Source of the DNA: an uncultured Bacteroidota bacterium | Lineage (GTDB): Bacteria; Bacteroidota; Bacteroidia; Chitinophagales; Chitinophagaceae | Assembly: GCA_903926855.1 (NCBI GenBank) | Contig: CAIYKV010000087.1 | Location: 1-40,500, forward strand | Direction of reading: 5' to 3' | DNA: 40,500 bases | Shown here: positions 1 to 7,933 of the stretch, piece by piece | Position numbering within the stretch: position 1 is the stretch's first letter | How the letters are laid out: each line of letters starts with the position of its first letter | The notes under the pieces: model-generated | The model's database searches: none | Seen by the model: the letters and a program-made list of their open reading frames with translations, nothing else | What the model was told of the DNA's origin: nothing | Program-made: the position numbers and the translations under genes

Positions 1-523
1 CACCACTTTCTCTGATCACCGGCGCTGATTCTCCGGTAATGGCACTTTCATCAATAGTAGCAATCCCTTCAATAATCTCTCCATCCATTGGAATAATGTC
101 GCCGGCCTCACATAAAAATACATCGCCCTTACTCAATTGAGAAGAGGAGACTATTTTTATTTCTCCTATAAATATTTCTCCAACGGTCTGAATCCATTTA
201 GCAGGTGTTTCTTCTCTTGTTTTACGAAGACTATCGGCCTGAGCCTTGCCCCTTGCTTCTGCAATCGCTTCGGCAAAATTTGCAAACAATAATGTTATCA
301 ATAGAACCCCAAATACGATAGAATTATAAATCAGGCTACCCTGATTCTTCTCACCACTTATGATCCAGATACAAACAGCCAGCATTACAGCTGTTCCTAT
401 TTCCACTGTAAACATAACAGGGTTGCGGAACATAATACGTGGATTCAATTTTATAAATGATTGCTTGAGCGCTTCTTTCACGAGCGCAGTTTCAAACAAT
501 TTTGTAGAACTATTTTTTGCCAT
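1..523 (-). CDS. kdpB: Potassium-transporting P-type ATPase subunit B, 5' part only
   Basis: This is the catalytic subunit of the Kdp high-affinity potassium pump, which hydrolyses ATP in the inner membrane to drive K+ through KdpA. Only the first ~174 residues are present because the gene runs off the left edge. The reading frame begins at ATG 523 with MAKNSSTKLFETAL. It continues through two hydrophobic segments (about residues 30-75) into the actuator domain, where TIDESAITGESAPVI carries the TGES dephosphorylation motif near the edge. The DKTG phosphorylation site and nucleotide-binding domain lie outside the window. It sits 62 bases downstream of kdpA on the same strand, as expected for kdpFABC. 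Identity is secure; completeness cannot be judged. Confidence 0.95.
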   Translation of the reverse strand, partial: MAKNSSTKLFETALVKEALKQSFIKLNPRIMFRNPVMFTVEIGTAVMLAVCIWIISGEKNQGSLIYNSIVFGVLLITLLFANFAEAIAEARGKAQADSLRKTREETPAKWIQTVGEIFIGEIKIVSSSQLSKGDVFLCEAGDIIPMDGEIIEGIATIDESAITGESAPVIRESG

Positions 524-585
524 GGCGATCACCCCAGATGAGGGATTTTATGTTAATGGATGAATGATAATTGTATTAGATATTT

Positions 586-2292
586 TTAGGAACGGTACAA
601 AGAAAAATATTCCGCAATAGGCCCTAAAGAAAGCGCAGGGAAAAAACTCAATGCGGCTATAATAAATATTACTGCGAATACCATGATACCAAATGTGGAG
701 GTATCTGTTTTCAGTGTTCCCGCTGTTTCAGGCACATACTTTTTATTTGCCAGAATACCGGCAATCGCAACTGGTCCGATGATCGGAAGAAATCTTCCCA
801 GTAACATTACAATGCCACAAGCAATATTCCAGAAATGGGTATTATCACCCAGCCCTTCGAACCCACTTCCATTATTGGCAGCGGAAGAAGTAAATTCATA
901 CAACATTTCGCTGAAACCATGATTGCCAGGATTATTCAACCAGGCGGCATAAGCGGCAGGATTTTGAGCATAAATATGGGAAGCAATAGAAGTTCCTACC
1001 AGTATCAGAAATGGATGAAGCAATGCAATGATGGCGGCTATCTTCATTTCTTTAGCTTCTATTTTTTTACCCATAAACTCTGGAGTTCTTCCTACCATAA
1101 GCCCACTGATGAAAACAGCTATTATAATAAAGATGTAAAAATTTAAGAACCCAACACCTACTCCGCCGTAGAAAGAATTGATCATCATACCCAACAGGGC
1201 AAACATACCTGTAAGAGGTGTAAAACTATCGTGCATGGCATTTACTGATCCATTCGAAGTAACCGTAGTGGTGATACCCCAGTATGCAGAGGCGGCAGGA
1301 CCGAAACGAACTTCTTTTCCCTCCATACTGCCCAGCGGTTGAGAAATACCCATTTTGCCGATGGCCGGATTTCCATTCATTTCATAATAAACAGAAGGAA
1401 TCAGCAATAACAGAAAGCCTATCGTCATTACCGAAAAGATCATCCATGCAAATTTTTTCCGCTTCAGCATATAACCCAGTGCAAAAATCATTGCGATAGG
1501 TATCAATATGATGCAAACATTTTCAACCGCATTCGTAAAATAATTGGGATTTTCCAATGGATGTGCAGAGTTGGCTCCAAAAAAGCCTCCTCCATTTGTT
1601 CCTAATTGCTTGATAGCAATTAAAGCAGCTGAAGGTCCCCGGCTTACTTGTACGGTATCACCCTGTAAAGAAATAAATTGGTCTTTCCCTTTAAATGTCA
1701 TCGGTGTTCCATTACATACAAGTATAATGGCAACAATAATGGAAATAGGTAACAGAATCCGTGTGCAACTCTTGATAAAAAAGGCATAAAAATTGCCCAA
1801 CTTCTCAGTATGTTTTTCCTTCATCGCTTTAAAAACAACGGCACAAGCGGCCATGCCCGTACCTGCACTAATAAACTGAAATAACATTAAAACCAATTGA
1901 CCCAGGTAAGTAACACCTGATTCTCCTGAATAATGCTGAAGGTTTGTATTGGATACAAAACTGATAGATGTATTAAAAGCCAAATCAGCGCTCATAGATG
2001 GATTACTGTCAGGATTCAGTGGCAGAGAACCCATGGTCATCAATACAAGCATCGAAAATAAAAACCAAACCAGATTAATAGTCAGTAAAGCAACCAGATG
2101 TTGCTTCCAATTCATTTCTTTTTCTTCGTTTACACCGCCAATTTTATAAAATAGTTTGTCTAATGGATTAAACAGGAAATCAAGCCATGTCTTTTCTCCA
2201 TTATACACTTTGCCGATATATCTACCCAATGGGATAGCCAGCAAAAGAGTAATGATAAACATGAGAACAATACCAATAATTTCGGGGTTCAT
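586..2292 (-). CDS. kdpA: Potassium-transporting ATPase subunit A (K+ channel subunit)
   Basis: KdpA is the ion-selective, channel-like subunit of the KdpFABC complex and binds K+ on the periplasmic side. The 568-residue length is normal for the family. The protein is hydrophobic throughout, with about ten membrane segments. It keeps the KdpA pore-loop signatures: NTSISFVSNTNLQHYSGE near residues 107-124 and GTNGGGFFGANSAHP near 231-245, both of which line the selectivity filter. It starts at an ATG giving MNPEIIGIV. It lies 76 bases after the kdpF micro-ORF and 62 bases before kdpB, so it is probably in one transcript with them, presumably induced at low K+ through the neighbouring regulator. 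Confidence 0.97.
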   Translation of the reverse strand: MNPEIIGIVLMFIITLLLAIPLGRYIGKVYNGEKTWLDFLFNPLDKLFYKIGGVNEEKEMNWKQHLVALLTINLVWFLFSMLVLMTMGSLPLNPDSNPSMSADLAFNTSISFVSNTNLQHYSGESGVTYLGQLVLMLFQFISAGTGMAACAVVFKAMKEKHTEKLGNFYAFFIKSCTRILLPISIIVAIILVCNGTPMTFKGKDQFISLQGDTVQVSRGPSAALIAIKQLGTNGGGFFGANSAHPLENPNYFTNAVENVCIILIPIAMIFALGYMLKRKKFAWMIFSVMTIGFLLLLIPSVYYEMNGNPAIGKMGISQPLGSMEGKEVRFGPAASAYWGITTTVTSNGSVNAMHDSFTPLTGMFALLGMMINSFYGGVGVGFLNFYIFIIIAVFISGLMVGRTPEFMGKKIEAKEMKIAAIIALLHPFLILVGTSIASHIYAQNPAAYAAWLNNPGNHGFSEMLYEFTSSAANNGSGFEGLGDNTHFWNIACGIVMLLGRFLPIIGPVAIAGILANKKYVPETAGTLKTDTSTFGIMVFAVIFIIAALSFFPALSLGPIAEYFSLYRS

Positions 2293-2368
2293 TGTAGTAT
2301 GATAAGAAGTAATAAAATCTAAGCCAGGTAAAGAGTCGTTTTAGATACTTTGCATGGATTAATGGCGG

Positions 2369-2446
2369 CTAGAATTTTTCGGGCTTTACCAGTACATAAC
2401 AGATATAACAGAAAACCAGAATGGCGATAATAAAAAGGATAAACAT
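2369..2446 (-). CDS. kdpF: KdpF-like small subunit (25 aa)
   Basis: This 25-residue single-span membrane peptide begins MFILFIIAILVF and ends VLVKPEKF. The ending and the position directly upstream of kdpA match KdpF, which stabilises the KdpABC complex in the membrane. I chose the internal ATG at 2446 rather than a longer in-frame extension. The extension would read through the separate upstream micro-ORF, and KdpF proteins are normally 25-30 residues. The start lies 4 bases after the stop codon of the preceding 27-residue ORF, which suggests translational coupling. Confidence 0.85.
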   Translation of the reverse strand: MFILFIIAILVFCYICYVLVKPEKF

Positions 2447-2450
2447 AGTT

Positions 2451-2534
2451 TTATATTTTATCGAAGAAGTCAATGGATTTAAAGAAAACGATAAAGCCAA
2501 TAACACCGGCAATAAGCAAAATAGCAGTAAGCAT
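2451..2534 (-). CDS. Membrane micro-protein (27 aa) upstream of kdpF
   Basis: This is a short frame with an ATG at 2534 and a TAA stop, encoding MLTAILLIAGVIGF followed by VFFKSIDFFDKI. A single hydrophobic stretch covers residues 2-18 and a charged tail follows. It lies 4 bases ahead of kdpF and 30 bases after another micro-ORF, all in the kdp direction. The membrane-span-plus-short-tail design resembles KdpF, but I do not recognise a named family. It may be an extra accessory subunit or a duplicated KdpF-like peptide. Support comes from the hydrophobic pattern, tight spacing and start/stop placement; expression is not shown. Confidence 0.55.
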   Translation of the reverse strand: MLTAILLIAGVIGFIVFFKSIDFFDKI

Positions 2535-2564
2535 ACAGTTCTTATATAAATTAACAAAAACAGA

Positions 2565-2690
2565 TTAAGGATTAATTCCACCAGTTACCAACCGGAAGAT
2601 TAATCCGGTCAATGATAAAAGAAGGAAAAAACCAATGACCAGCTGATAGGCCGAAATATTTACCAGTTTCATTTTTTGTAACGGGTTCAT
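2565..2690 (-). CDS. Membrane micro-protein (41 aa) at the head of the kdp operon
   Basis: A 41-residue frame runs from ATG 2690 (MNPLQKMKLVNISAYQLV) to a TAA stop at 2565. A basic N-terminus is followed by one clear hydrophobic segment at about residues 16-36 and a short GGINP tail. It is the first frame after the sigma-54-like promoter at 2714-2729 and precedes the 27-residue ORF, kdpF and kdpA on the same strand. An overlapping longer frame in another phase would run through the promoter and terminator and lacks a sensible membrane pattern, so I prefer this one. The function is unknown; an accessory or regulatory peptide for the Kdp pump is an inference from position. Confidence 0.55.
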   Translation of the reverse strand: MNPLQKMKLVNISAYQLVIGFFLLLSLTGLIFRLVTGGINP

Positions 2691-2713
2691 TATTAAAAAA
2701 TTTATTTATACTA

Positions 2714-2729
2714 TCCAAAATGAGTGCCG
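2714..2729 (-). promoter_or_regulatory. Sigma-54-like promoter for the kdp operon
   Basis: Read on the minus strand the site is CGGCAC-TCATT-TTGGA, against the sigma-54 consensus TGGCAC-N5-TTGCW. The -24 GG and GGCAC core is exact and the spacing is exact; the -12 dinucleotide is GG instead of GC. A transcript would begin near 2703, about 13 bases before the first micro-ORF. The gene just upstream encodes a sigma-54-dependent (NtrC-type) response regulator, which makes the site meaningful. The -12 mismatch keeps confidence moderate. Confidence 0.45.
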
Positions 2730-2820
2730 CTGGAGCTATTTTGTGATACAGCAACCTGAAACCCTGAATAACAGGGCATTTCAGCGAAATCTTTTTTTTA
2801 ATGTACATTCCAACTACATA

Positions 2821-2848
2821 AAAAACCCCTTCCAAAATGGAAGGGTTT
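2821..2848 (-). terminator. Hairpin after the response-regulator gene
   Basis: An inverted repeat AAAAACCC(C)TTCC / GGAAGGGTTTTT with a 5-base AAAAT loop and A/T-rich outer arms lies 24 bases past the stop codon of the response regulator. It has T-rich arms in both directions and likely separates the regulator from the kdp transcript. Confidence 0.55.
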
Positions 2849-2866
2849 TTCAAAATGGAAGGGTTT
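2833..2866. repeat. 16-bp direct repeat (two copies)
   Basis: CAAAATGGAAGGGTTT occurs at 2833-2848 and again at 2851-2866 with a 2-base spacer. The first copy forms the right arm of the hairpin at 2821-2848. It may be a slippage duplication or a paired protein-binding site between the regulator gene and the kdp promoter. Confidence 0.8.
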
Positions 2867-2874
2867 GCACTTAA

Positions 2875-4212
2875 TCAGGTAATATTATATTCTTCAATTT
2901 TTCTATATAAAGTAGTCAGCCCGATATTCAATAAACGTGCTGTTTCCGTCTTGTTTCCATTGGTATGGTTCAATATTCTCTGTATATGTAGTTTTTCAAC
3001 ACTGGCAAGGTCAAAGGCAGAAAGACTGATGTTTTTTGTTTGAATCGTTTGTAATTCTAGAGGTAAGTTGAGCAGGGTTAACATGCCACCATCAGATAGA
3101 ATTACCGCCCTTTCCATTACATTTTTTAACTCCCGGATATTCCCTTTCCATTCATGGGCTAGCAGATGATCCATAAATGACTTATCCATTCCTTCAATAT
3201 GCTGATTGGCTTTTTTAGAAAAAACCTCTAGAAAATGATTGGCTAAAACTGGAATATCTTTTTTCCTTTCCCGTAAAGCTGGTAAAGTGATGGTAAACAC
3301 ATTCAGTCTGTAAAACAGGTCTTCTCTGAATTTTCCCTTCTTTACTTCCATTTCCAGGTTTCGGTTAGTGGCAGCAATAATCCGCACGTTTATTTTGGTA
3401 GATTTTGTATCACCTACTTTAATAAATTCGCCGGTTTCTAATACCCGTAACAATTTTGCCTGTAATTCAACGGGCATTTCTCCAATCTCATCCAGAAAAA
3501 GAGTTCCCAGATGGGCTTCTTCAATCAAACCCCGTTTGTCTTTGTTGGCACTGGTAAATGCGCCGGCTTTGTGGCCAAACAATTCGCTTTCTAATAACTC
3601 TTTACTAAAAGCACTACAATTAAGGGCCATAAACGCATGATTAGCCCGTTTGCTGCCGGTATGAATAGCTTGCGCAAACACTTCTTTTCCGCTCCCTGTT
3701 TCACCCAGCAAAAGAACGGTTGCCTCTGTTGGGGCTACTTTTCTGGCAAGTAAAATAGCATCCTGTATGGGTGGTGTAGTTCCCAGAATATTCTCAAAAC
3801 CGTATTGTTTATTTACTTTCTGTTCTAATTGGATAACCCTTTTTTGTAACTGTACCTTTTCCAGCGCTTTCGTTAATAAGGGAATGATTCTATCGTTATC
3901 ATCACCCTTGGTGATATAATCAAAAGCACCGTTTTTCATTGCCTGTACACCATCGGCAATATTTCCATAAGCAGTTAGTAAAATGATTTCCAGAAAAGGA
4001 TAACGACTTTTCAGGGTACTTACAAAATCAACACCACTTCCATCAGGAAGTTTTACGTCGCAAAGAACAATGTCGATGATTTCCTTATCTGCCAATTTTA
4101 GAGCAGTTTTCAGATTGGGAGCTTCCAATACAGTATACCCCTCCAGCTTTATGATCCGGCTAAGAAGACCACGAAGTTTTTCCTCATCATCTATTAGTAA
4201 AACTGTACCCAA
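2875..4212 (-). CDS. Sigma-54-dependent response regulator (NtrC family)
   Basis: This is a three-domain transcription activator. An N-terminal receiver domain has the acidic pair D8/D9, phospho-acceptor D52, T80 and K102. The AAA+ domain has Walker A GETGSGKE (170-177) and Walker B LFLDEIGEMP (238-247). A Fis-type helix-turn-helix sits at about 415-441. The sigma-54 contact loop reads GAFTSA (217-222) instead of the usual GAFTGA. The start is TTG at 4212; an in-frame stop lies just upstream and the receiver fold begins at once, so no ATG alternative exists. It lies directly upstream of the kdp genes on the same strand, and a sigma-54-like promoter stands between them, so control of kdp is likely. 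No histidine kinase is in the window. Confidence 0.93.
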   Translation of the reverse strand: MGTVLLIDDEEKLRGLLSRIIKLEGYTVLEAPNLKTALKLADKEIIDIVLCDVKLPDGSGVDFVSTLKSRYPFLEIILLTAYGNIADGVQAMKNGAFDYITKGDDNDRIIPLLTKALEKVQLQKRVIQLEQKVNKQYGFENILGTTPPIQDAILLARKVAPTEATVLLLGETGSGKEVFAQAIHTGSKRANHAFMALNCSAFSKELLESELFGHKAGAFTSANKDKRGLIEEAHLGTLFLDEIGEMPVELQAKLLRVLETGEFIKVGDTKSTKINVRIIAATNRNLEMEVKKGKFREDLFYRLNVFTITLPALRERKKDIPVLANHFLEVFSKKANQHIEGMDKSFMDHLLAHEWKGNIRELKNVMERAVILSDGGMLTLLNLPLELQTIQTKNISLSAFDLASVEKLHIQRILNHTNGNKTETARLLNIGLTTLYRKIEEYNIT

Positions 4213-4303
4213 GTTTTTTTATAAAGATATAAAGTATGTGGTAAAGAAGTACGAAACCATTTTGCACGGTTAGTTTCTCGATGAAAATCCTAAGTAAGCA
4301 CAT

Positions 4304-4331
4304 AAAAAAAACACCTGGTTATTGTCAGGTG
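4304..4331 (-). terminator. Intrinsic terminator after the GHL10-type gene
   Basis: On the minus strand the stem CACCTG / CAGGTG is followed by a run of eight T residues. It lies 23 bases past the stop codon of the secreted hydrolase-like gene at 4354-5832. Confidence 0.8.
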
Positions 4332-4353
4332 CTTTTAGAATTTTGGGTGGAGA

Positions 4354-5832
4354 TTATTTTAATTCAGTTAACCGGCTAACATTATTATCCAAATCAACAG
4401 TAACAGCAAAAACTCTTTTTCCGGATATATCCACAATTTTGCTCAGGTCAACCTGCGTCATCTTATCAGCCACAATTACCTGAACCAATTGTGTATTGTT
4501 GAAATTCTCTTCTTTATCAGCAGGTAATACCAGAATGCCAAAGGCTTTGATCTGCCTATCTCCTTTATAAACAAGTTTAAAAAGCATACTCCCTTTTTTT
4601 TCAACCAGGGGCTGTATTGGAACTGCGGTGCTGATCCACGACATGGCTGGCACCAATGCAGGGTAATGGTAATAGTTGTTACGCAGACTATCGCTCCATC
4701 CATTCGGATTTTTTTCAAAAGACTTACTACTAAAATATACCGCCCCCTGGGTAGTACTGAATGATCGTAACGCTTTTAATTGTTTAGGTAATTCTTCGGG
4801 ATTTTTCCATGCCGGGTTACTACCTCCCCGATAAATAGCTAAACCAATATATAGCTGTCTTCCATAACTATGTTCATTCCACCAGGGCAGCAGCACATCA
4901 TAATCGGCTAACTTATGTCCCTTCTCCCAATATAATTGCGGTACAACATAATCTATCCATCCTTTTTGTAACCACAATAAGATATCTGCATACAAGTCAT
5001 CATAATTGGTTTGACCTGCTTTTGTATCACTCCCTCTGGGGTCCTGGGTTTTATTGCGCCATACACCAAATGGACTGATTCCAAATTTAATATGCGGGTT
5101 AACACTGCGTATCGTATTGTGTATGTCAAGAATCACACTATCACAGTTACTTCTTCGCCAGTCTTCTTTATTCATGCCCTTGCCATAGCGCTGGTAATCT
5201 TTTTCATCTGGAAATTCTTTGCCTGTGATTCGGTAAGGATAAAAATAATCATCCATATGAATACCGTCTATCTGATAACGGGTAATCAGGTCTTTGACTA
5301 CTTTGGCGGTATGTAATCTGACTTCGGGTAAGCCCGGGTTAAAATACTTTTTATCACCATATACCAGAAACCATTCCGGATGAGTTAAGGTAAGATGACT
5401 GGGTGCTACTGAAGATTTAGTAATATTGAAAACTGCTCTGTAAGGATTTAACCAGGCATGAAATTCCATCCCCCGTTTATGTGTTTCACTGATCATAAAT
5501 TCGAGCGGATCATAAAAAGGTTCTGGTGCCAATCCTTGTTTGCCGGTAAGGAATTCACTCCAGGGTTCATATTTTGAAGCGTATAATGCGTCTCCTGCAG
5601 GTCGAATCTGAACAATCATTACGTTCATACCATTTCTCTGGTGCAAGTCCAGCAGATGTATGTATTCTGCTTTCTGTTCGGCTACACTCAGGGTTTTGCT
5701 GCTGGGCCAGTCAATATTATCAACCGATGCCACCCAAACTCCCCTGAATTCATAATTGGGAGATTGTGCTTTCGTATTCTGCAAGCAACAACATGCAAGC
5801 AGAAAAATGCAATAAAGTTTATAAGTATTCAT
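4354..5832 (-). CDS. Secreted GHL10/DUF187-family glycosyl hydrolase-like protein
   Basis: The 492-residue protein has an N-terminal export signal (MNTYKLYCIFLLACCC...KAQ) that could be processed by signal peptidase I or, through LLAC, as a lipoprotein. The mature part opens with FRGVWVASVDNIDWPS, the hallmark of the GHL10 (DUF187) TIM-barrel family related to glycoside hydrolases. It continues with family-typical blocks such as AWLNPYRA, DGIHMDDYFYPY and KFGISPFGVWRN. The acidic pair in HMDDYFYP lies in the barrel cleft. The last ~100 residues look like a beta-rich accessory domain. A substrate cannot be assigned; peptidoglycan or other envelope glycans are plausible. It appears to be transcribed alone, with its own terminator. 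Confidence 0.88.
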   Translation of the reverse strand: MNTYKLYCIFLLACCCLQNTKAQSPNYEFRGVWVASVDNIDWPSSKTLSVAEQKAEYIHLLDLHQRNGMNVMIVQIRPAGDALYASKYEPWSEFLTGKQGLAPEPFYDPLEFMISETHKRGMEFHAWLNPYRAVFNITKSSVAPSHLTLTHPEWFLVYGDKKYFNPGLPEVRLHTAKVVKDLITRYQIDGIHMDDYFYPYRITGKEFPDEKDYQRYGKGMNKEDWRRSNCDSVILDIHNTIRSVNPHIKFGISPFGVWRNKTQDPRGSDTKAGQTNYDDLYADILLWLQKGWIDYVVPQLYWEKGHKLADYDVLLPWWNEHSYGRQLYIGLAIYRGGSNPAWKNPEELPKQLKALRSFSTTQGAVYFSSKSFEKNPNGWSDSLRNNYYHYPALVPAMSWISTAVPIQPLVEKKGSMLFKLVYKGDRQIKAFGILVLPADKEENFNNTQLVQVIVADKMTQVDLSKIVDISGKRVFAVTVDLDNNVSRLTELK

Positions 5833-5968
5833 GGCACGAATATAAACCTAAGGCAACGGTTTTTATAAACTGTGGATGAAATAACAATAAAACACTTTGA
5901 ATGCACAATCTGTGAAAACCAGAATGTATAAATAGAAAATATAATAAGAAAAGAGAGAAGCGCGGGTA

Positions 5969-6427
5969 TCATTGACCTTGCTCTTCGCGCATTTTATCCA
6001 ATAGTTTATTTAATAAAATTGCTTCTTCAGGATTTAGTGCATGCGGGATGTCATCCAGCTGGTTATTTTTTTTATCCAGTCTTTCCAATAATGCCAGCCC
6101 CTTTTTTGAAATAATTACATCCACCAGTCTTTTGTCAGTAACACAAATCTTTTTCTCAACCAGCCCCTTTTTCAGCATTCTTTCAACTATGCGACTGGTA
6201 TCGCTCATTTTGTCGAGCATTCTTTCCCGAATCTGGAGGGTGCTAAGTGGCTCCTTACTTCCTTTTAAAATCCGGAGAATATTGTATTGCTGGGAGGTAA
6301 TATCTTCAGACTCGAGAAATGTTTTGATTTTTTCAGCCAGCCAGCTAGCAGAAAAAATGATATTCACTGTTACTTTCTGATACTCATTCCGGAAAGATCG
6401 CTGCTGAATATCCTTTTCAATACCCAT
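5969..6427 (-). CDS. MarR-family transcriptional regulator
   Basis: The 152-residue protein has the MarR winged-helix layout. Helices at about residues 20-50 include the ITSQQYNILRIL segment typical of helix 2-3. A recognition helix lies around STLQIRERMLDKMSDTSRIVERM (58-80), and the beta wing reads KKICVTDKRLVDVIIS (92-107). A C-terminal dimerisation helix ends in MREEQGQ. Start ATG 6427. Proteins like this repress nearby genes until a small ligand binds, but no clear operator or target is visible here. The radical SAM gene upstream on the same strand is a possible neighbour in regulation. Confidence 0.9.
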   Translation of the reverse strand: MGIEKDIQQRSFRNEYQKVTVNIIFSASWLAEKIKTFLESEDITSQQYNILRILKGSKEPLSTLQIRERMLDKMSDTSRIVERMLKKGLVEKKICVTDKRLVDVIISKKGLALLERLDKKNNQLDDIPHALNPEEAILLNKLLDKMREEQGQ

Positions 6428-6520
6428 TGTATTAGTTTATGGTTGGGGGTTTATTGTTTATGGTTTGAAGATATTTAAAAAAGACTAATTCTAAAACCTA
6501 AATTACCGTTCCAAAATAGG

Positions 6521-7552
6521 CTAATCTTCCCAAACGCTGAGTCCCTCACTGCAATTGGCGCAGATATCAATATTTTTTCGACTCAACAGTAGTTCACGGC
6601 GAAATTGCTTATACCGATTGTTATGCCAGGTTTCTTTGAAACTTTGTTTCGACAGATCGCCCAATTGATGGGTGGCATCTTTGTCAAAACAACAGGGAAC
6701 TACCAACCCATCCCAGGTAATCACATTTGCATGCCATAATTTCCAGCAATGATTGCGCAAACTGTTTTTGGCAACCATATTTCCCTGTGCATCTTTTTTA
6801 TACCGGCTATATTTTTGATTTGAAGGAATCAGTTGATTCGGATCGTTTCGATAATCATACACCTGGGCAGTTTTAAAACGAACCTGGTCAACTCCGATTT
6901 TTTTTCCTAATTCCTTTACCTCTTCTATCTGGTGCTCATTGGGTTTTACTACGAGAAACTGGAAAAAAATAAATGGCGTTTTACTCTTCAGTGCTTTCTT
7001 CCATTTTACAATATTTCTGGCACCTTCCAACACTTTCTCCAGCCTGCCACCTACCCGATATTGCTCATACACTTCCTGGGTAGTACCATCAATGGAAATT
7101 ATTAATCTGTCCAAACCACTTTCCACCGTTTCACGTGCTTTTTCATCAGTCAGGTAATGCGCATTGGTGGATGTAGCCGTATATATTCCTTTATCATGGG
7201 CATATTTTACCATTTGCAGGAATGCCGGATTTAGGTAAGGCTCTCCCTGAAAATAAAAAATCAGGTAAATTAGGTCTTTATGAATATCGTCAATGGTTTG
7301 TTTAAAAAAACTGTTTTCCAACATACCAGTGGGTCTGGTAAAAGCACGGAGCCCACTCGGACATTCAGGGCAACGAAGATTACAGGAAGTGGTGGGTTCG
7401 AATGAAATAGAAATGGGAAGCCCCCATTGAACTGGCTTACCACTAATTCGGCTTACCTGGTAGCTGCTATACACTTTTGCCGCGTTCCAAAATCGCCGTA
7501 AACTCAGCTTGCTGATTAAATTGATAGTATCTGTCCAGTTAAAATAAGCCAT
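6521..7552 (-). CDS. Radical SAM protein with C-terminal SPASM domain
   Basis: The 343-residue enzyme carries the radical SAM cluster CNLRCPEC (cysteines 57, 61, 64) for a 4Fe-4S centre that cleaves S-adenosylmethionine. A SPASM-type C-terminus has several further cysteines (NHCWKLW, VVPCCFDKD, CANCSEG) for auxiliary clusters. The substrate is unknown; the family includes peptide-modifying enzymes and anaerobic sulfatase maturases. No precursor peptide or sulfatase lies beside it. I chose ATG 7552 (MAYFNWTD); a TTG three codons further upstream is a weaker candidate. Confidence 0.88.
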   Translation of the reverse strand: MAYFNWTDTINLISKLSLRRFWNAAKVYSSYQVSRISGKPVQWGLPISISFEPTTSCNLRCPECPSGLRAFTRPTGMLENSFFKQTIDDIHKDLIYLIFYFQGEPYLNPAFLQMVKYAHDKGIYTATSTNAHYLTDEKARETVESGLDRLIISIDGTTQEVYEQYRVGGRLEKVLEGARNIVKWKKALKSKTPFIFFQFLVVKPNEHQIEEVKELGKKIGVDQVRFKTAQVYDYRNDPNQLIPSNQKYSRYKKDAQGNMVAKNSLRNHCWKLWHANVITWDGLVVPCCFDKDATHQLGDLSKQSFKETWHNNRYKQFRRELLLSRKNIDICANCSEGLSVWED

Positions 7553-7561
7553 AGTAAACAA

Positions 7562-7902
7562 TAAAAATAGCCCGGAATTTTGAGATCGCCAGTTTTAGTA
7601 TCAGACCCTGCCCATGTTTTAATAAGTAGCCAAAGATCCGGATTCAATGGCAAAATGGACAGCTTGTCAATACGCCTGACAGCCCAAGATTTAACCCGGA
7701 AGGCTTTAACATTTTGTTGGTAAACTCATGACAGGTTTTCGTATCTATTTATACAGTAGGATGTTTCAGGCAGCGGAAAAATGATGCTGGGTATCTTTTT
7801 CAAAGTATTAACACAATGAACAATCCAACTGGTACAGGTTTTGCGTAGATATATATAGATAATAAGTAAACATTTTTCTCATAAGCAGTTAGTTTTGGTT
7901 GC
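7562..7902 (+). ncRNA. Gene-free stretch; candidate plus-strand small RNA
   Basis: No convincing protein gene is present in these ~340 bases; the only small plus-strand frame I note is a 10-codon one at about 7816-7848 (MNNPTGTGFA). The stretch ends in a strong intrinsic terminator oriented for plus-strand transcription (7903-7933), although both flanking genes are on the minus strand. A terminator without an upstream gene suggests a non-coding transcript somewhere within 7700-7930. I could not identify a consensus promoter or a known RNA family, so boundaries and existence are uncertain. Confidence 0.3.
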
Positions 7903-7933
7903 GGTCCCGATTTCCATCGGGACCAATTTTTTT
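7903..7933 (+). terminator. Strong plus-strand intrinsic terminator without an upstream gene
   Basis: A perfect 9-bp stem GGTCCCGAT / ATCGGGACC with TTCC loop is followed by AA and seven T residues. The T run follows only on the plus strand; reading the other way there is none. It therefore cannot be the terminator of the minus-strand VanZ gene whose stop codon is at 7934. Confidence 0.85.

Noticed and set aside
2572..2853. 93-codon minus-strand frame upstream of kdp
   Set aside because: It covers the sigma-54-like promoter and the hairpin of the regulator gene, has no membrane or domain pattern, and overlaps the better-supported 41-codon frame in another phase.
7380..7400. tRNA T-loop-like GGTTCGAAT
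   Set aside because: It lies within the radical SAM coding frame and no cloverleaf can be built around it.
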